NCBI RefSeq assembly: GCF_027922005.1
Contig: NZ_BSEV01000014.1
Location: 124,001 to 188,000, forward strand
DNA: 64,000 nucleotides
Source of the DNA: Streptosporangium carneum
GTDB lineage: Bacteria; Actinomycetota; Actinomycetes; Streptosporangiales; Streptosporangiaceae
Direction: 5' to 3'
A program made the position numbers and the translations under genes. The notes under the pieces are model-generated. The model was given only the letters and a program-made list of their open reading frames with translations. It was not told the origin of the DNA and searched no databases. Shown one piece after another: positions 1 through 8,001 of the stretch. How positions within the stretch are numbered: the stretch's first letter is position 1; each line of letters opens with the position of its first letter.

Positions 1-95
1 ATCGACCCTCTGACCGCCCCGGTCTCCGGCGTCTCCTGCGCCTGCTGAGAGGGCTCCGGATCCTTTCCGGGCGTCCGGCCCCGGCCGCCTGCGCC

Positions 96-488
96 TCAGG
101 CGCCCGGCGAGAACAGGTCGACGCCGTTGCCGTCGGGGTCGTGGACGACGGCGTACCGCTGCCCCCAGAACGCGTCCCAGGGCTCCTTGTGCCCCTCGTA
201 TCCGTGTGAGACGAGCTCGTCGTAGGCGGCGTCGACCTCGGCGGGGCTGTCGAAACGGAAGGCGAGGGAGATCCGGTGGCCGCCGGCGGGAGACTGCCAC
301 CGGGGGTCGAACGAGCGGATCGTCTCGACCGTGTCCCAGGCGAGACGCAGCCCTCCGGGCAGCCCCGCCTCGACGTGCGGCTCTCCGTCGGCCTCAGGCG
401 GCAGTTCCAGGCCGAGCAGACGGTAGAACGCCAGCGACTTGGCCATGTCCGTGACGACGATGCCGACGACGTCCAGTTGGGCTCGCAT
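96..488 (-). CDS. VOC (glyoxalase/bleomycin-resistance fold) family protein
   Basis: This 130-residue protein has the single-domain vicinal oxygen chelate pattern. It opens with a beta strand and helix (LDVVGIVVTDMAKSLAFY) and ends with the family signature VVHDPDGNGVDLFSP, whose last strand supplies a metal ligand in active members. The ATG at 488 is chosen because GGAG lies 8 nt upstream and the fold begins there; a longer upstream frame has no family match. Members include glyoxalases, dioxygenases and antibiotic-binding proteins, and the substrate cannot be read from sequence. It is a lone gene. Positions 1-95 downstream hold nothing recognisable. Confidence 0.85.
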   Translation of the reverse strand: MRAQLDVVGIVVTDMAKSLAFYRLLGLELPPEADGEPHVEAGLPGGLRLAWDTVETIRSFDPRWQSPAGGHRISLAFRFDSPAEVDAAYDELVSHGYEGHKEPWDAFWGQRYAVVHDPDGNGVDLFSPGA

Positions 489-838
489 ACGGGTTCTCCG
501 ATCGGTGATGGTGCGACAGACGCCGTGGCCGATCTCCACCGGACGCGTCCCGGGGGACGGCCCACCGGAATCCCGGCCCGCGGATCGGGTTCACGCGGTT
601 CAAGGTAGCCGGGACGGCCGCCGACGGTCTTGCAGGAATCGGACATGCCCGCGAGCTGCCTTCTCTTCCCCGCGCGACCTCTCCTGCCCGCCCCCTGCAG
701 GACTGCCAGAACCCCGATTCAAGGGCCTAAATAGCACCAATTCCCCTATTTCGGTCATGCCATTGCGGCCACGAGGGCAGAATGATCACCTTCGACGCCG
801 CTCGATCGGCAAGTGGCATCCGATGAAGGGATGAATGC
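489..838. other. Intergenic region, divergent promoters
   Basis: This spacer separates the divergent VOC and secreted-protein genes. The only structure seen is an inverted repeat, AAATAG at 729-734 and CTATTT at 746-751 with an 11-nt spacer, in a locally AT-rich patch about 90 bp before the secreted-protein start. It could be an operator. No gene is supported. Confidence 0.4.
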
Positions 839-1321
839 GTGATCACGTCGACGAAGACGGTCCTCCTCGCCGCGGCGCTGGCCGCCGGAGGGCTCATGGC
901 GGGCCCGGCGCACGCCGCGACCGCCGCCGCGGCCTCATCGAGCCCGGAGAGCGTCTGCGGCTCGGGGTTCGGCAGGGTGGGCGACGGCAGCCGTCCGGTG
1001 AAGACGGCCTCGGGAAAGGTCTGGGGTCACGTCTACCTGCTCTACAACCGCACCACCGGCTACAACTGCGTGGCCACGATCAAGACGAGCTACGCGGGAA
1101 GGGCCACCTACACCTCCGTGACCCTGCAGACCCAGACGAGACGGGTCCGCGACGAACCCGCGCGGACGGCGACGAAGAAGGACGCGGGGCAGTTCAAGTA
1201 CTACGCGGGCCCGATCAAGCTCTACGCGAAGAACCTGTGCGTCAAGTACTGGGGGGTCGTGAAGTCACCCTCGGGTGAGACCGCGACGGGCGGCCGCGGG
1301 TCCTGGGGCAACTGCGGATAG
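839..1321 (+). CDS. Secreted small protein, spore-associated protein A-like
   Basis: This 160-residue protein starts at a GTG with AAGGG about 8 nt upstream. Residues 1-27 form a Sec signal peptide (basic start, Ala/Leu core, probable cleavage after AHA). The mature part has four cysteines, near residues 40, 68, 146 and at the C-terminus, and the motif YLLYNRTTGYNC. That motif recalls the spore-associated protein family of streptomycetes (CGSG start, YLLYN, GYNC). Its biochemical function is unknown; the family is found in the extracellular or spore-surface fraction. The gene is monocistronic and converges on a MerR gene across a strong hairpin. The family assignment is from motif memory and is moderate. 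Confidence 0.7.
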   Translation: MITSTKTVLLAAALAAGGLMAGPAHAATAAAASSSPESVCGSGFGRVGDGSRPVKTASGKVWGHVYLLYNRTTGYNCVATIKTSYAGRATYTSVTLQTQTRRVRDEPARTATKKDAGQFKYYAGPIKLYAKNLCVKYWGVVKSPSGETATGGRGSWGNCG

Positions 1322-1326
1322 CCTCT

Positions 1327-1364
1327 CGGCGGCGTCCCCGGCCGACCTGCCGGGGACCCCGCCG
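1327..1364. terminator. Bidirectional terminator hairpin
   Basis: The arm at 1327-1342 pairs with 1349-1364 (16 positions, one C-C mismatch, 6-nt loop). It sits exactly between the convergent secreted-protein and MerR genes, so it can terminate both. There is no U-tract, as is usual in high-GC actinobacteria. Confidence 0.7.
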
Positions 1365-1366
1365 TC

Positions 1367-2290
1367 TCAGGAGGCCGCGCTCGCCCTGAGGGCGGCGATC
1401 AGCCACTCGAAGGCGGGAACCGCGGACGGGAACGACGGACGGCCGTTGATGGCCCCCAGCAGCTGCCAGTAACGCTCGACCCTGGCGTCGGTGAACGTCT
1501 CCAACTGCTCGACCAGCCGGACGCGCTCCTCCTGCGAGGTCTCCGGTGCCACGAGGAGGTCGAGCACGGCCCGCCCCTGCGCGGAAGCGGGTTCGATCCC
1601 CTCCCTCACCGCCCGCCCCGCGTGCTCCGTGACGAGACCGGGGTCAGGGGCGGGGCCCGGCTGGGCCGCGTTCTGGCCCGCGACCGCCATCCTCCGCACC
1701 CGCTGCTGGAAGTCCTCGTCTCCGACGAGCTCGGCCAGCTCTATCCACGCGTCCACCTGCTCCGGGGTCGGATCGTCCGGCAGCTCGGCGTTCACCTGCC
1801 GCATGCCGGCCGCGACGCCCGCTGCGGGCCCGGCGGGATCGAGCCCGGCGAAGACGCGGTCGACGAAGTCGTCGACGATCTGCTGCCGCTCCCGCGCGGA
1901 CAGCCGGGCCAGTTTGTGCATCAACAGTGCCTCCTCGATCGTGCTGCCGCGCTTGGCCACCGTGCTGAGCACGGCGCGGCGCAGCCGCAGGGTACGGATC
2001 TCCGCGTCCAGTGCCAGGACATGCGTCTCGGCCACCTGGGCGACGGTGGTGGTCCGGCACAGAACCTCCCTGACGACCTCGAGCCCCAGCCCGAGCTCGC
2101 GGAGAGTTCGGACGAGGTCGAGACGGGCCACCGCCTCCGCGTCGTAGAGGCGGTAACCACCGGCGGACCGGTCGGCGGGTGGGACCACGCCGACGTCGGA
2201 CCAGAAGCGGATCGTCCGCACCGAAAGCCCGGTACGGCGAGCAAGCTGTCCGATGGTGAAAAGCTCTGTGCCTTCGCTCACGGAGACCAC
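1367..2290 (-). CDS. MerR family transcriptional regulator
   Basis: This 307-residue DNA-binding protein has its winged helix at residues 10-80 (TIGQLARRTGLSVRTIRFW, then the wing GGYRLYD). A helical dimerisation segment and a long alpha-helical C-terminal effector region follow. No cysteine cluster is visible, so a metal sensor is unlikely. The GTG at 2290 is preferred because GGAG lies 8 nt upstream; the GTG at 2281 is an alternative. A longer frame reaching 2581 is rejected as low-complexity non-coding sequence. MerR proteins twist promoters with long spacers. The ligand is not predictable and no dedicated target gene adjoins it. Confidence 0.85.
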   Translation of the reverse strand: MVSVSEGTELFTIGQLARRTGLSVRTIRFWSDVGVVPPADRSAGGYRLYDAEAVARLDLVRTLRELGLGLEVVREVLCRTTTVAQVAETHVLALDAEIRTLRLRRAVLSTVAKRGSTIEEALLMHKLARLSARERQQIVDDFVDRVFAGLDPAGPAAGVAAGMRQVNAELPDDPTPEQVDAWIELAELVGDEDFQQRVRRMAVAGQNAAQPGPAPDPGLVTEHAGRAVREGIEPASAQGRAVLDLLVAPETSQEERVRLVEQLETFTDARVERYWQLLGAINGRPSFPSAVPAFEWLIAALRASAAS

Positions 2291-2559
2291 TGTGCGGTCT
2301 CCACCCGCTGGAGACTCAAGTCGGGCGGAAGGGGATTTCGCCCCCGAGGCGCGTCCGGCCGGGAGCCGACCGGCGCACCGGTGCGACGGTGGAACATGAC
2401 AGTGCCTTCCTCCCCCGTGGTTCGCCGTCACAGCCCATGCTCCCCACGACCCGTGACGTTCCCCACGACCTGTGACACGACAAGCCAGGCGCCGAGCGCC
2501 CCGGAAGGCGGAGCGGACGGCCGAAACCGCTGACGCGCCGGCGGGCCCTCCACGCGGAA
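2291..2559. other. Spacer upstream of MerR with a 19-bp direct repeat
   Basis: No gene is supported here. Two near-identical 19-bp direct repeats lie end to end at 2442-2460 and 2461-2479 (CCCCACGACCCGTGACGTT, then CCCCACGACCTGTGACACG). An inverted pair CGTCAC (2426-2431) and GTGACG (2453-2458) overlaps them. About 150 bp upstream of the MerR start, they are candidates for regulator binding. Confidence 0.4.
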
Positions 2560-2595
2560 GGGCGGGGCGCCCGGTTCTCACCGGACGCCCCGCCC
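2560..2595 (-). terminator. Terminator of the nrdRJ operon
   Basis: A 16-position stem (2560-2575 with 2580-2595, one C-A mismatch) closes a TCTC loop 44 nt past the nrdJ stop codon. It has the size and position of an intrinsic terminator without a U-tract. Confidence 0.7.
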
Positions 2596-2639
2596 CCTGG
2601 AACGCGCCGCAGGTCGCTGTGCCTGCCGTACGCCCTGTG

Positions 2640-5486
2640 TCAGCTGCAGCCGCTGGTGGAGCCGCAGCCCTCGCAGACGTAGCAGCTGCCGGCGGGACGC
2701 ATCTTGGTGCCGCAGGTCATGCAGAGCGGCGCGTCCGCGGTGCGGCCCTGGTGGGACTCGAGGGAGCCGACCCGCTCGGGAGCGGCCACCGCGACCACGG
2801 TCTGGACGCGGGGCTGGGTCTGGGGCTCCTCGATGGGCGCCGAGGTGGCCAGCTCGGCGATGACCTCGTCGGAGGCGATCGGGGCCGGGTCCTCGCCACG
2901 CTGCTGGGCGGCGCGCTCGGAGGCCGAGAAGATGCCGAGGGCGGCGCGCTCGTCGTAGGGCAGGTGGTCCAGGGCCAGACGGCGGAAGATGTAGTCCATC
3001 ACCGAGGCGGCCATGCGGACGTCCGGGTCGTCGGTCATGCCCGCCGGGTCGAAGCGCATGTTGACGAACTTGCCGACGTAGGTCTCCAGCGGCACGCCGT
3101 ACTGCAGGCCGATGGAGATCGCCACAGAGAAGGCGTCCATGACGCCCGCCAGGGTCGAGCCCTGCTTGGACATCTTCAGGAAGACCTCGCCGAGACCGTC
3201 GTCGGGGTAGGACGAGGCGGTCATGTAGCCCTTCGCGCCGCCCACGGTGAAGCGGGTGGTGGTGCTGGGGCGCTGGTTCGGCATCCTGCGGCGGGTCGGA
3301 CGGCTGACCTCGACGACCTGGATCTCCGGCTCGGCGGGCGCGGCCTTCTCCTCCGGCTTCTGCTCGGTCTTCTTACCCGCCGCCGACAGCGGCTGGCCGA
3401 CCTTGCAGTTGTCACGGTAGACGGCCAGGGCCTTCAGGCCGAGCTTCCAGCCCTCCATGTAGACCTGCTCGATGTCCTCGATCGTCGCGGACTCGGGCAG
3501 GTTGACCGTCTTGGAGATGGCGCCGGACAGGAACGGCTGGGCGGCCGCCATCATCCGCACGTGGCCCATGGGCGCGATGGCCCGCTCGCCCATCGCGCAG
3601 TCGAACACCTCGTAGTGCTCGAGACGCAGCCCCGGGGCGTCGACGACGTGGCCGTGCGCGGCGATGTACTCGACGATCGCCTCGACCTGCTCCTCCTGGT
3701 AGCCGAGCTGCCGCAGCGCGCGCGGGATCGTCTGGTTGACGATCTGCATGGAGCCGCCGCCGACGAGCTTCTTGAACTTGACCAGGGCGAGGTCGGGCTC
3801 GATGCCGGTGGTGTCGCAGTCCATCATCAGGCCGATGGTGCCGGTGGGCGCCAGCAGCGAGGCCTGGGCATTGCGGTAGCCGTTCTTCTCGCCGAGCTTG
3901 AGGCAGTCGGCCCACTGGCGGGAGGCCTCGGTGTGCACCGCCCTGTCGATGCCGCCCAGCGTGCGCAGCGCCTGGTTGGCGTCGGCGTGCTTGTGCATGA
4001 CGCGCTTGTGCGCGTCGGCGTTGCGGGCGTAGCCCTCGTAGGGGCCGACGACCGCGGCCAGCTCGGCGCTGCGGCGGTAGGAGGCGCCGGTCATCAGCGA
4101 GGTGATGGCGCCCGCGATGGCCCGCCCGCCCTCGGAGTCGTAGGCGTGGCCCGTGGCCATGAGCAGCGCGCCGAGGTTGGCGTAGCCGATGCCGAGCTGA
4201 CGGTAGGCCCGGGTGGTCTTGTCGATCTTCTCGGTCGGGAAGTCGGCGAAGGTGATGGAGACGTCCATCGCGGTGATGATCAGCTCGGTGATCTTCACGA
4301 AGTTCGCGACGTCGAAGGAGTTGTCGTCCTTCAGGAACTTCAGCAGGTTGATGCTCGCCAGGTTGCAGGAGGAGTTGTCCAGGTGGAGGTACTCCGAGCA
4401 CGGGTTGCTGGCGGTGATGCGGCCCGTCTCCGGGCTGGTGTGCCAGTCGTTGATCGTGTCGTCGTACTGGACGCCGGGGTCTGCGCACTCCCAGGCGGCC
4501 TTGGCCATCTTCCTGAACAGGTCCTTGGCGTCGACCTTCTCGATGATCTCACCGGTGAGGCGGGCGCGCAGACCGAAGTCGCCGCCGTTCTCCACCGCGT
4601 GCATGAACTCGTCGGAGACGCGCACGGAGTTGTTGGCGTTCTGGTACTGGACGGAGACGATGTCCTTGCCGCCCAGGTCCATGTCGAACCCGGCGTCGCG
4701 CAGCGCGCGGACCTTGTCCTCCTCGCGCGCCTTGGTCTCGATGAACTCCTCGATGTCGGGGTGGTCGACGTCGAGGACGACCATCTTGGCCGCGCGGCGG
4801 GTCGCGCCGCCCGACTTGATGGTTCCCGCGGAGGCGTCCGCGCCGCGCATGAAGGAGACCGGGCCGCTGGCCGTGCCGCCGCTGGAGAGCAGCTCCTTCG
4901 AGGAGCGGATCCGGGAGAGGTTCACGCCGGACCCCGAACCGCCCTTGAAGATCACACCCTCTTCCTTGTACCAGTCGAGGATGGACTCCATCTGGTCGTC
5001 GACGGCCAGGATGAAACAGGCGCTGACCTGCTGCGGAGAGGCGGTGCCCACGTTGAACCAGACAGGCGAGTTGAAGCTGAAGACCTGGTTGACCAGGGCG
5101 TGCTTGAGCTCGTGGTCGAAGATCTCCGCGTCCTCCTCGGTCGCGAAGTAGCCCTCCTCCACCGCGGTCCTGGTGTAGACGCCGACCACCCGGTCGACGA
5201 GCTGCTTCAGGCTCCACTCACGCTGCGGGGTGCCGACCGCGCCGCGGAAGTACTTGGTGGTCACGATGTTGGCGGCGTTGACCGACCAGGACTTAGGGAA
5301 CTCGACGCCACGCTGCTCGAAGTTGATCGAGCCGTCCCGCCAGTTGGTCATGACGACGTCACGGCGCTCCCAGGACACCTCGTCGTACGGATGCACTCCG
5401 GGCGTGGTGAAGACGCGCTTCATCTTCAACCCCTTGCGAGACCGCTTCCCCCCACGCGCGGCCGCGCCACTGACCGTCTCCGTCAT
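2640..5486 (-). CDS. nrdJ: Adenosylcobalamin-dependent (class II) ribonucleoside-diphosphate reductase
   Basis: This 948-residue cytosolic enzyme reduces ribonucleotides to deoxyribonucleotides with a cobalamin-derived radical, independent of oxygen. Visible features are the first redox cysteine region (SACFILAVDD, Cys157), the active-site motif NPCSE (Cys363) with the following Asn/Glu block, and a glycine-rich substrate loop (GGSGSGVNLS). The C-terminal tail has the CxxC motifs CMTCG and CYVCEGCG expected for substrate re-reduction and zinc binding. The length is typical of actinobacterial NrdJ. The ATG at 5486 follows AAGGGGGAAG. The gene lies 84 nt downstream of nrdR in the same orientation, so the NrdR boxes upstream of nrdR should control both. 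I see no cobalamin riboswitch. Confidence 0.97.
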   Translation of the reverse strand: MTETVSGAAARGGKRSRKGLKMKRVFTTPGVHPYDEVSWERRDVVMTNWRDGSINFEQRGVEFPKSWSVNAANIVTTKYFRGAVGTPQREWSLKQLVDRVVGVYTRTAVEEGYFATEEDAEIFDHELKHALVNQVFSFNSPVWFNVGTASPQQVSACFILAVDDQMESILDWYKEEGVIFKGGSGSGVNLSRIRSSKELLSSGGTASGPVSFMRGADASAGTIKSGGATRRAAKMVVLDVDHPDIEEFIETKAREEDKVRALRDAGFDMDLGGKDIVSVQYQNANNSVRVSDEFMHAVENGGDFGLRARLTGEIIEKVDAKDLFRKMAKAAWECADPGVQYDDTINDWHTSPETGRITASNPCSEYLHLDNSSCNLASINLLKFLKDDNSFDVANFVKITELIITAMDVSITFADFPTEKIDKTTRAYRQLGIGYANLGALLMATGHAYDSEGGRAIAGAITSLMTGASYRRSAELAAVVGPYEGYARNADAHKRVMHKHADANQALRTLGGIDRAVHTEASRQWADCLKLGEKNGYRNAQASLLAPTGTIGLMMDCDTTGIEPDLALVKFKKLVGGGSMQIVNQTIPRALRQLGYQEEQVEAIVEYIAAHGHVVDAPGLRLEHYEVFDCAMGERAIAPMGHVRMMAAAQPFLSGAISKTVNLPESATIEDIEQVYMEGWKLGLKALAVYRDNCKVGQPLSAAGKKTEQKPEEKAAPAEPEIQVVEVSRPTRRRMPNQRPSTTTRFTVGGAKGYMTASSYPDDGLGEVFLKMSKQGSTLAGVMDAFSVAISIGLQYGVPLETYVGKFVNMRFDPAGMTDDPDVRMAASVMDYIFRRLALDHLPYDERAALGIFSASERAAQQRGEDPAPIASDEVIAELATSAPIEEPQTQPRVQTVVAVAAPERVGSLESHQGRTADAPLCMTCGTKMRPAGSCYVCEGCGSTSGCS

Positions 5487-5570
5487 GACTTCCCCCTTCC
5501 GGGGCTCCCCAGAGCCCTCGAGTCGGACCACATCTACGCGCCGCTTTTCCCCCGGCGCCCGGGGACTGAC

Positions 5571-6032
5571 TCAGTCGCGCCCGGCGGAACGCTCCGCGCG
5601 CAACTGCTCGATCTCCGCTTCGAAGTCGGCCAGGGTCTCGAAGCTGCGATAGACGGAGGCGAAGCGCAGGTAGGCCACCTCGTCCAGCTCCCGCAACGGC
5701 CCCAGGATCGCCAGCCCGACCTCGTGGGCCGCGATCTCCGCGGTCCCTGTGGCCCTGATGCTCTCCTCGACCCGCTGGCCGAGCTGGGCCAGCGAGTCCT
5801 CGCTCACCGGGCGCCCCTGGCACGCTCTCCGGACGCCGGCGACCACCTTGTCCCTGAAGAACGGCTCGGTCACCCCGCTGCGTTTGCTCACCATGAGCAA
5901 CACCGTCTCCTGCGTGGTGAACCTTCGTCCGCACTCCGGACACGTGCGCCTGCGGCGAATGGCGCCGCCGTCCTCGGTGGAGCGGCTGTCGATGACCCGC
6001 GTGTCAGGGTGACGACAGAACGGACAGTGCAC
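5571..6032 (-). CDS. nrdR: Transcriptional repressor NrdR
   Basis: This 153-residue zinc-finger/ATP-cone repressor senses the ATP/dATP ratio and controls ribonucleotide reductase genes. The zinc ribbon uses CPFC (residues 3-6) and CPEC (31-34). The ATP-cone spans about residues 46-136 and begins with VSKRSGVTEPF. The GTG at 6032 is supported by AAGGAGG 8 nt upstream and by the zinc ribbon starting at residue 3. It is the first gene of an nrdR-nrdJ operon, as known in Streptomyces. Two matches to its own operator lie 113-159 bp upstream, indicating autoregulation. Confidence 0.97.
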   Translation of the reverse strand: MHCPFCRHPDTRVIDSRSTEDGGAIRRRRTCPECGRRFTTQETVLLMVSKRSGVTEPFFRDKVVAGVRRACQGRPVSEDSLAQLGQRVEESIRATGTAEIAAHEVGLAILGPLRELDEVAYLRFASVYRSFETLADFEAEIEQLRAERSAGRD

Positions 6033-6144
6033 GTGCGTCGCCTCCTTGACTTGCCCAGCGGCCCACCTTTCTCGTGTTACTCCACAGCCTCTATCCGGAG
6101 ACGCTCGCGCACGCCCCTCGAATGGTCGAGATGCGGTAATAGAA

Positions 6145-6160
6145 CCACAATCTATGGTGG
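6145..6160. promoter_or_regulatory. NrdR box, nrdR-proximal
   Basis: CCACAATCTATGGTGG is a 16-bp imperfect palindrome matching the NrdR-box layout (CAC at one end, GTG at the other, AT-rich centre). Its centre is 31 bp from the second box, three helical turns, which is the known tandem spacing for NrdR. Confidence 0.75.
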
Positions 6161-6175
6161 AGCAGAATGATGAAG

Positions 6176-6191
6176 CCACTAGATGTTGTGG
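6176..6191. promoter_or_regulatory. NrdR box, nrdR-distal
   Basis: CCACTAGATGTTGTGG is a near-ideal 16-bp NrdR box. Together with the box at 6145-6160 it forms the tandem operator of the nrdRJ operon. Confidence 0.85.
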
Positions 6192-6500
6192 TCCAACCGT
6201 AGAAGTGTCGGACCATGAACGCAAGTTAGGAAGACCCCGGGGAGCGAAGTCGCTGATCAGCGCACCACAGGAGCCTCGCCCCGGCGTGTCGTCCCCCTGG
6301 GCGGCCCGTCGGAGGGTCCGCTCAGCGGTCGGAGCCTCCGGACGGACGGAGCCGGGCACCGGGCCGGACCGGCGGCCGGGACGGGTCGCCGGGATCCATT
6401 ATCGGGCCGATCGCCGGTCCGGCGTCACGCTCCGTCGCCACACCCGTCGCCACGACGCCCGCGAGGAGTCGCCCCCGCGGGCCGAGACCGACGACGACCC

Positions 6501-6550
6501 CTCGCGGTCACACATGGTCACACGCAGTCATATGCGGTCACGCGTGATCA
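6501..6550. repeat. Five 10-bp tandem repeats ending in GGTCA
   Basis: Five consecutive 10-mers share the last five bases: CTCGCGGTCA, CACATGGTCA, CACGCAGTCA, TATGCGGTCA, CGCGTGATCA. The period is exactly 10 bp, about one helical turn. The final unit contains the stop codon of the leftward membrane-protein gene. The function is unknown; it could be an array of protein-binding half-sites or a slippage product. Confidence 0.8.
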
Positions 6551-7015
6551 TGACGCCAGCGCGAGGGCCGCGTCGATGCGGGCGCCCGCCCACAGCGCCC
6601 CCAGGAGCACAAGCACGAGCGCCAGGACGACCACGATCCGCCCTCTCCGTGTCAGCCGGATCGGCGGGGCCTGACGCCGCGCCCTCCGCGAGGAACCCCG
6701 CCCCCCGGCGCCCGCCTGACCGGGTCTCCCGCCGGCCGTCCCGTCCGCTCTCCTCGCGCCCGCCGCGCCGGCTCTCCCTCCGGCCGCCCTGCCGCCCCCG
6801 GCCGCACGGCCCGCGCCCCTCGCGGCACGGCCCGCCCCCACGGCGGTCGCCCGCCCGGCGCCCCCGACGATCACTCGCCCGACGCCGCCCGCGGCCGCCC
6901 GCCCCGCGCCTCCCGCGGCCGTCGACTCCGCCCCGCCGGCGGCCGCCCTGTCGGTGCCCCCGACGACCGTCAGCCGGGGCCTGGTTGTCCTGGATGTCCT
7001 CGCGGTCGCCTTCAT
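6548..7015 (-). CDS. Small single-pass membrane protein divergent from lexA (ChiZ position, no LysM)
   Basis: This 155-residue protein consists of an N-terminal Ala/Gly/Arg-rich, probably disordered, cytoplasmic region (about 1-115), a basic stretch (APPIRLTRRGRIV) and one transmembrane helix near residues 122-142. It ends about a dozen residues later. Gene order nrdR, this gene, lexA matches mycobacteria (Rv2718c, Rv2719c/ChiZ, Rv2720), where the middle gene is an SOS-induced cell-wall and division factor with a C-terminal LysM domain. The LysM domain is absent here. The ATG at 7015 follows AGGGGATGGGG. SOS boxes in the divergent promoter suggest LexA control. A role in division arrest is inferred from position only. 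Confidence 0.65.
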   Translation of the reverse strand: MKATARTSRTTRPRLTVVGGTDRAAAGGAESTAAGGAGRAAAGGVGRVIVGGAGRATAVGAGRAARGAGRAAGGGRAAGGRAGAAGARRADGTAGGRPGQAGAGGRGSSRRARRQAPPIRLTRRGRIVVVLALVLVLLGALWAGARIDAALALAS

Positions 7016-7069
7016 GCTGTCCCCATCCCCTCGACCTGGCCGAACACATGTCGAAGAAAGATCGGCGAA

Positions 7070-7085
7070 TCGAACACGATGTCGA
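7070..7085. promoter_or_regulatory. Degenerate LexA (SOS) box
   Basis: TCGAACACGATGTCGA keeps the left half TCGAAC of the actinobacterial SOS box and 4 of 6 bases of the right half. It directly abuts the better box at 7086-7101. On its own it would be weak. Confidence 0.35.
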
Positions 7086-7101
7086 TCGAACTCCCGTACG
7101 A
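7086..7101. promoter_or_regulatory. LexA (SOS) box 1
   Basis: TCGAACTCCCGTACGA matches the consensus TCGAAC-N4-GTTCGA at 11 of 12 positions. It lies between the divergent starts of the membrane protein (7015) and lexA (7226), so it may serve either. Confidence 0.6.
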
Positions 7102-7138
7102 TGTTGTACACCACGCCGCCATCGATTTCGAGGACCAC

Positions 7139-7154
7139 TCGAACAATTGTTTGA
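7139..7154. promoter_or_regulatory. LexA (SOS) box 2
   Basis: TCGAACAATTGTTTGA matches TCGAAC-N4-GTTCGA at 11 of 12 positions and is AT-rich in the middle. It is centred about 80 bp before the lexA start, as expected for autorepression. Confidence 0.75.
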
Positions 7155-7225
7155 ATATGATCTTCGGCGAGGGTACGGTCGCTGTGTGCGACTTGAGCAA
7201 TACAGACCGGGAGCGAGGAGATCGC

Positions 7226-7936
7226 ATGAGCGAGCACGACGAGAACGGTTCGGCCGTCAGCGACCTGGCGGTGCGCAGGCGTGACTCCCTTGGCCTCACC
7301 CCCAGGCAGCGCAAGATCCTTGAGGTGATCCGCGACTCGGTGCAGCAGCGCGGTTACCCGCCGTCGATGCGGGAGATCGGCGAGGCGGTCCAGCTCACCA
7401 GCACCTCCAGCGTCTCGCACCAGTTGACGGCTCTGCAGCGCAAGGGTTACCTGCGCCGTGACCCGCACCGCCCGCGCGCGCTCGAGGTGCGCCTGCCGGG
7501 CGAGCCGGTGCTGTGGGTGGACCCCGACGCGAACGCCGACGAGACGCAGGTCAGCCGCCCCACCGCGGCCTATGTGCCGCTCGTCGGCCGGATCGCCGCC
7601 GGCGGCCCGATCCTCGCCGAGGAGAGCGTCGAAGACGTCTTCGCGCTGCCCAAGCAGCTCGTCGGCGAGGGGACGCTCTTCCTGCTCCAGGTGACGGGCG
7701 ACTCCATGATCGAGGCTGCGATCGCCGACGGCGACTGGGTGGTCGTCCGTCAGCAGCCGGTGGCCGACAACGGCGACGTGGTCGCCGCGATGATCGACGG
7801 CGAGGCCACGGTCAAGACCTTCAAGCGCAAGGACGGCCACGTCTGGCTGGTCCCCCACAACGCCAACTACGACCCGATCCCCGGTGACGAGGCCACCGTC
7901 CTGGGCAAGGTCGTGGCGGTGCTGCGCAAGCTCTGA
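7226..7936 (+). CDS. lexA: SOS response repressor LexA
   Basis: This 236-residue repressor has an N-terminal winged helix-turn-helix (about residues 24-88) and a C-terminal self-cleaving S24 peptidase domain. The cleavage site is Ala125-Gly126 (RIAAGGPI), the catalytic serine is Ser160 (TGDSMIEAAI) and the lysine is Lys197 (EATVKTF). RecA-stimulated autocleavage de-represses DNA-damage genes. The ATG at 7226 has GAGGAG 5 nt upstream. Two to three SOS boxes lie just upstream, indicating autoregulation. A strong terminator follows 34 nt past the stop. Confidence 0.98.
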   Translation: MSEHDENGSAVSDLAVRRRDSLGLTPRQRKILEVIRDSVQQRGYPPSMREIGEAVQLTSTSSVSHQLTALQRKGYLRRDPHRPRALEVRLPGEPVLWVDPDANADETQVSRPTAAYVPLVGRIAAGGPILAEESVEDVFALPKQLVGEGTLFLLQVTGDSMIEAAIADGDWVVVRQQPVADNGDVVAAMIDGEATVKTFKRKDGHVWLVPHNANYDPIPGDEATVLGKVVAVLRKL

Positions 7937-7970
7937 GATCGGCGGCGCGGGCCCCGAGACGGCCCGCCGC

Positions 7971-8001
7971 AGGAGCGGTCCCATAACAGGGGACCGCTCC
8001 T
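7971..8001 (+). terminator. lexA terminator
   Basis: A perfect 12-bp stem (AGGAGCGGTCCC at 7971-7982 with its complement at 7990-8001) closes a 7-nt loop 34 nt after lexA. It marks the left edge of the accessory island. Confidence 0.8.

Larger units (their letters stand above)
6033..6500. other. Spacer between nrdR and the membrane-protein gene
   Basis: No gene is supported in any frame. I specifically looked for a LysM domain that could have been frameshifted away from the upstream membrane-protein gene and found none. The nrdR promoter should lie at 6033-6250 with the two NrdR boxes. The stretch 6250-6500 is GC-rich with no recognisable element. Confidence 0.6.

Noticed and set aside
1580..1600. 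tRNA-like TTCGATCCC T-loop sequence
   Set aside because: It lies inside the MerR coding region with no acceptor or anticodon stem around it.
5487..5570. Cobalamin riboswitch before nrdJ
   Set aside because: The 84-bp gap is too short and has no B12-box sequence; control by NrdR boxes upstream of nrdR is sufficient.
2472..6170. Very long rightward open frame opposite nrdJ and nrdR
   Set aside because: It is the GC-bias shadow of nrdJ/nrdR; its translation is a Gly/Ala/Arg/Val/Leu-rich string without family motifs.
6192..6547. Frameshifted LysM domain belonging to the membrane protein
   Set aside because: All three leftward frames were read through this stretch and none has a LysM-like PGDTLWxIA pattern.
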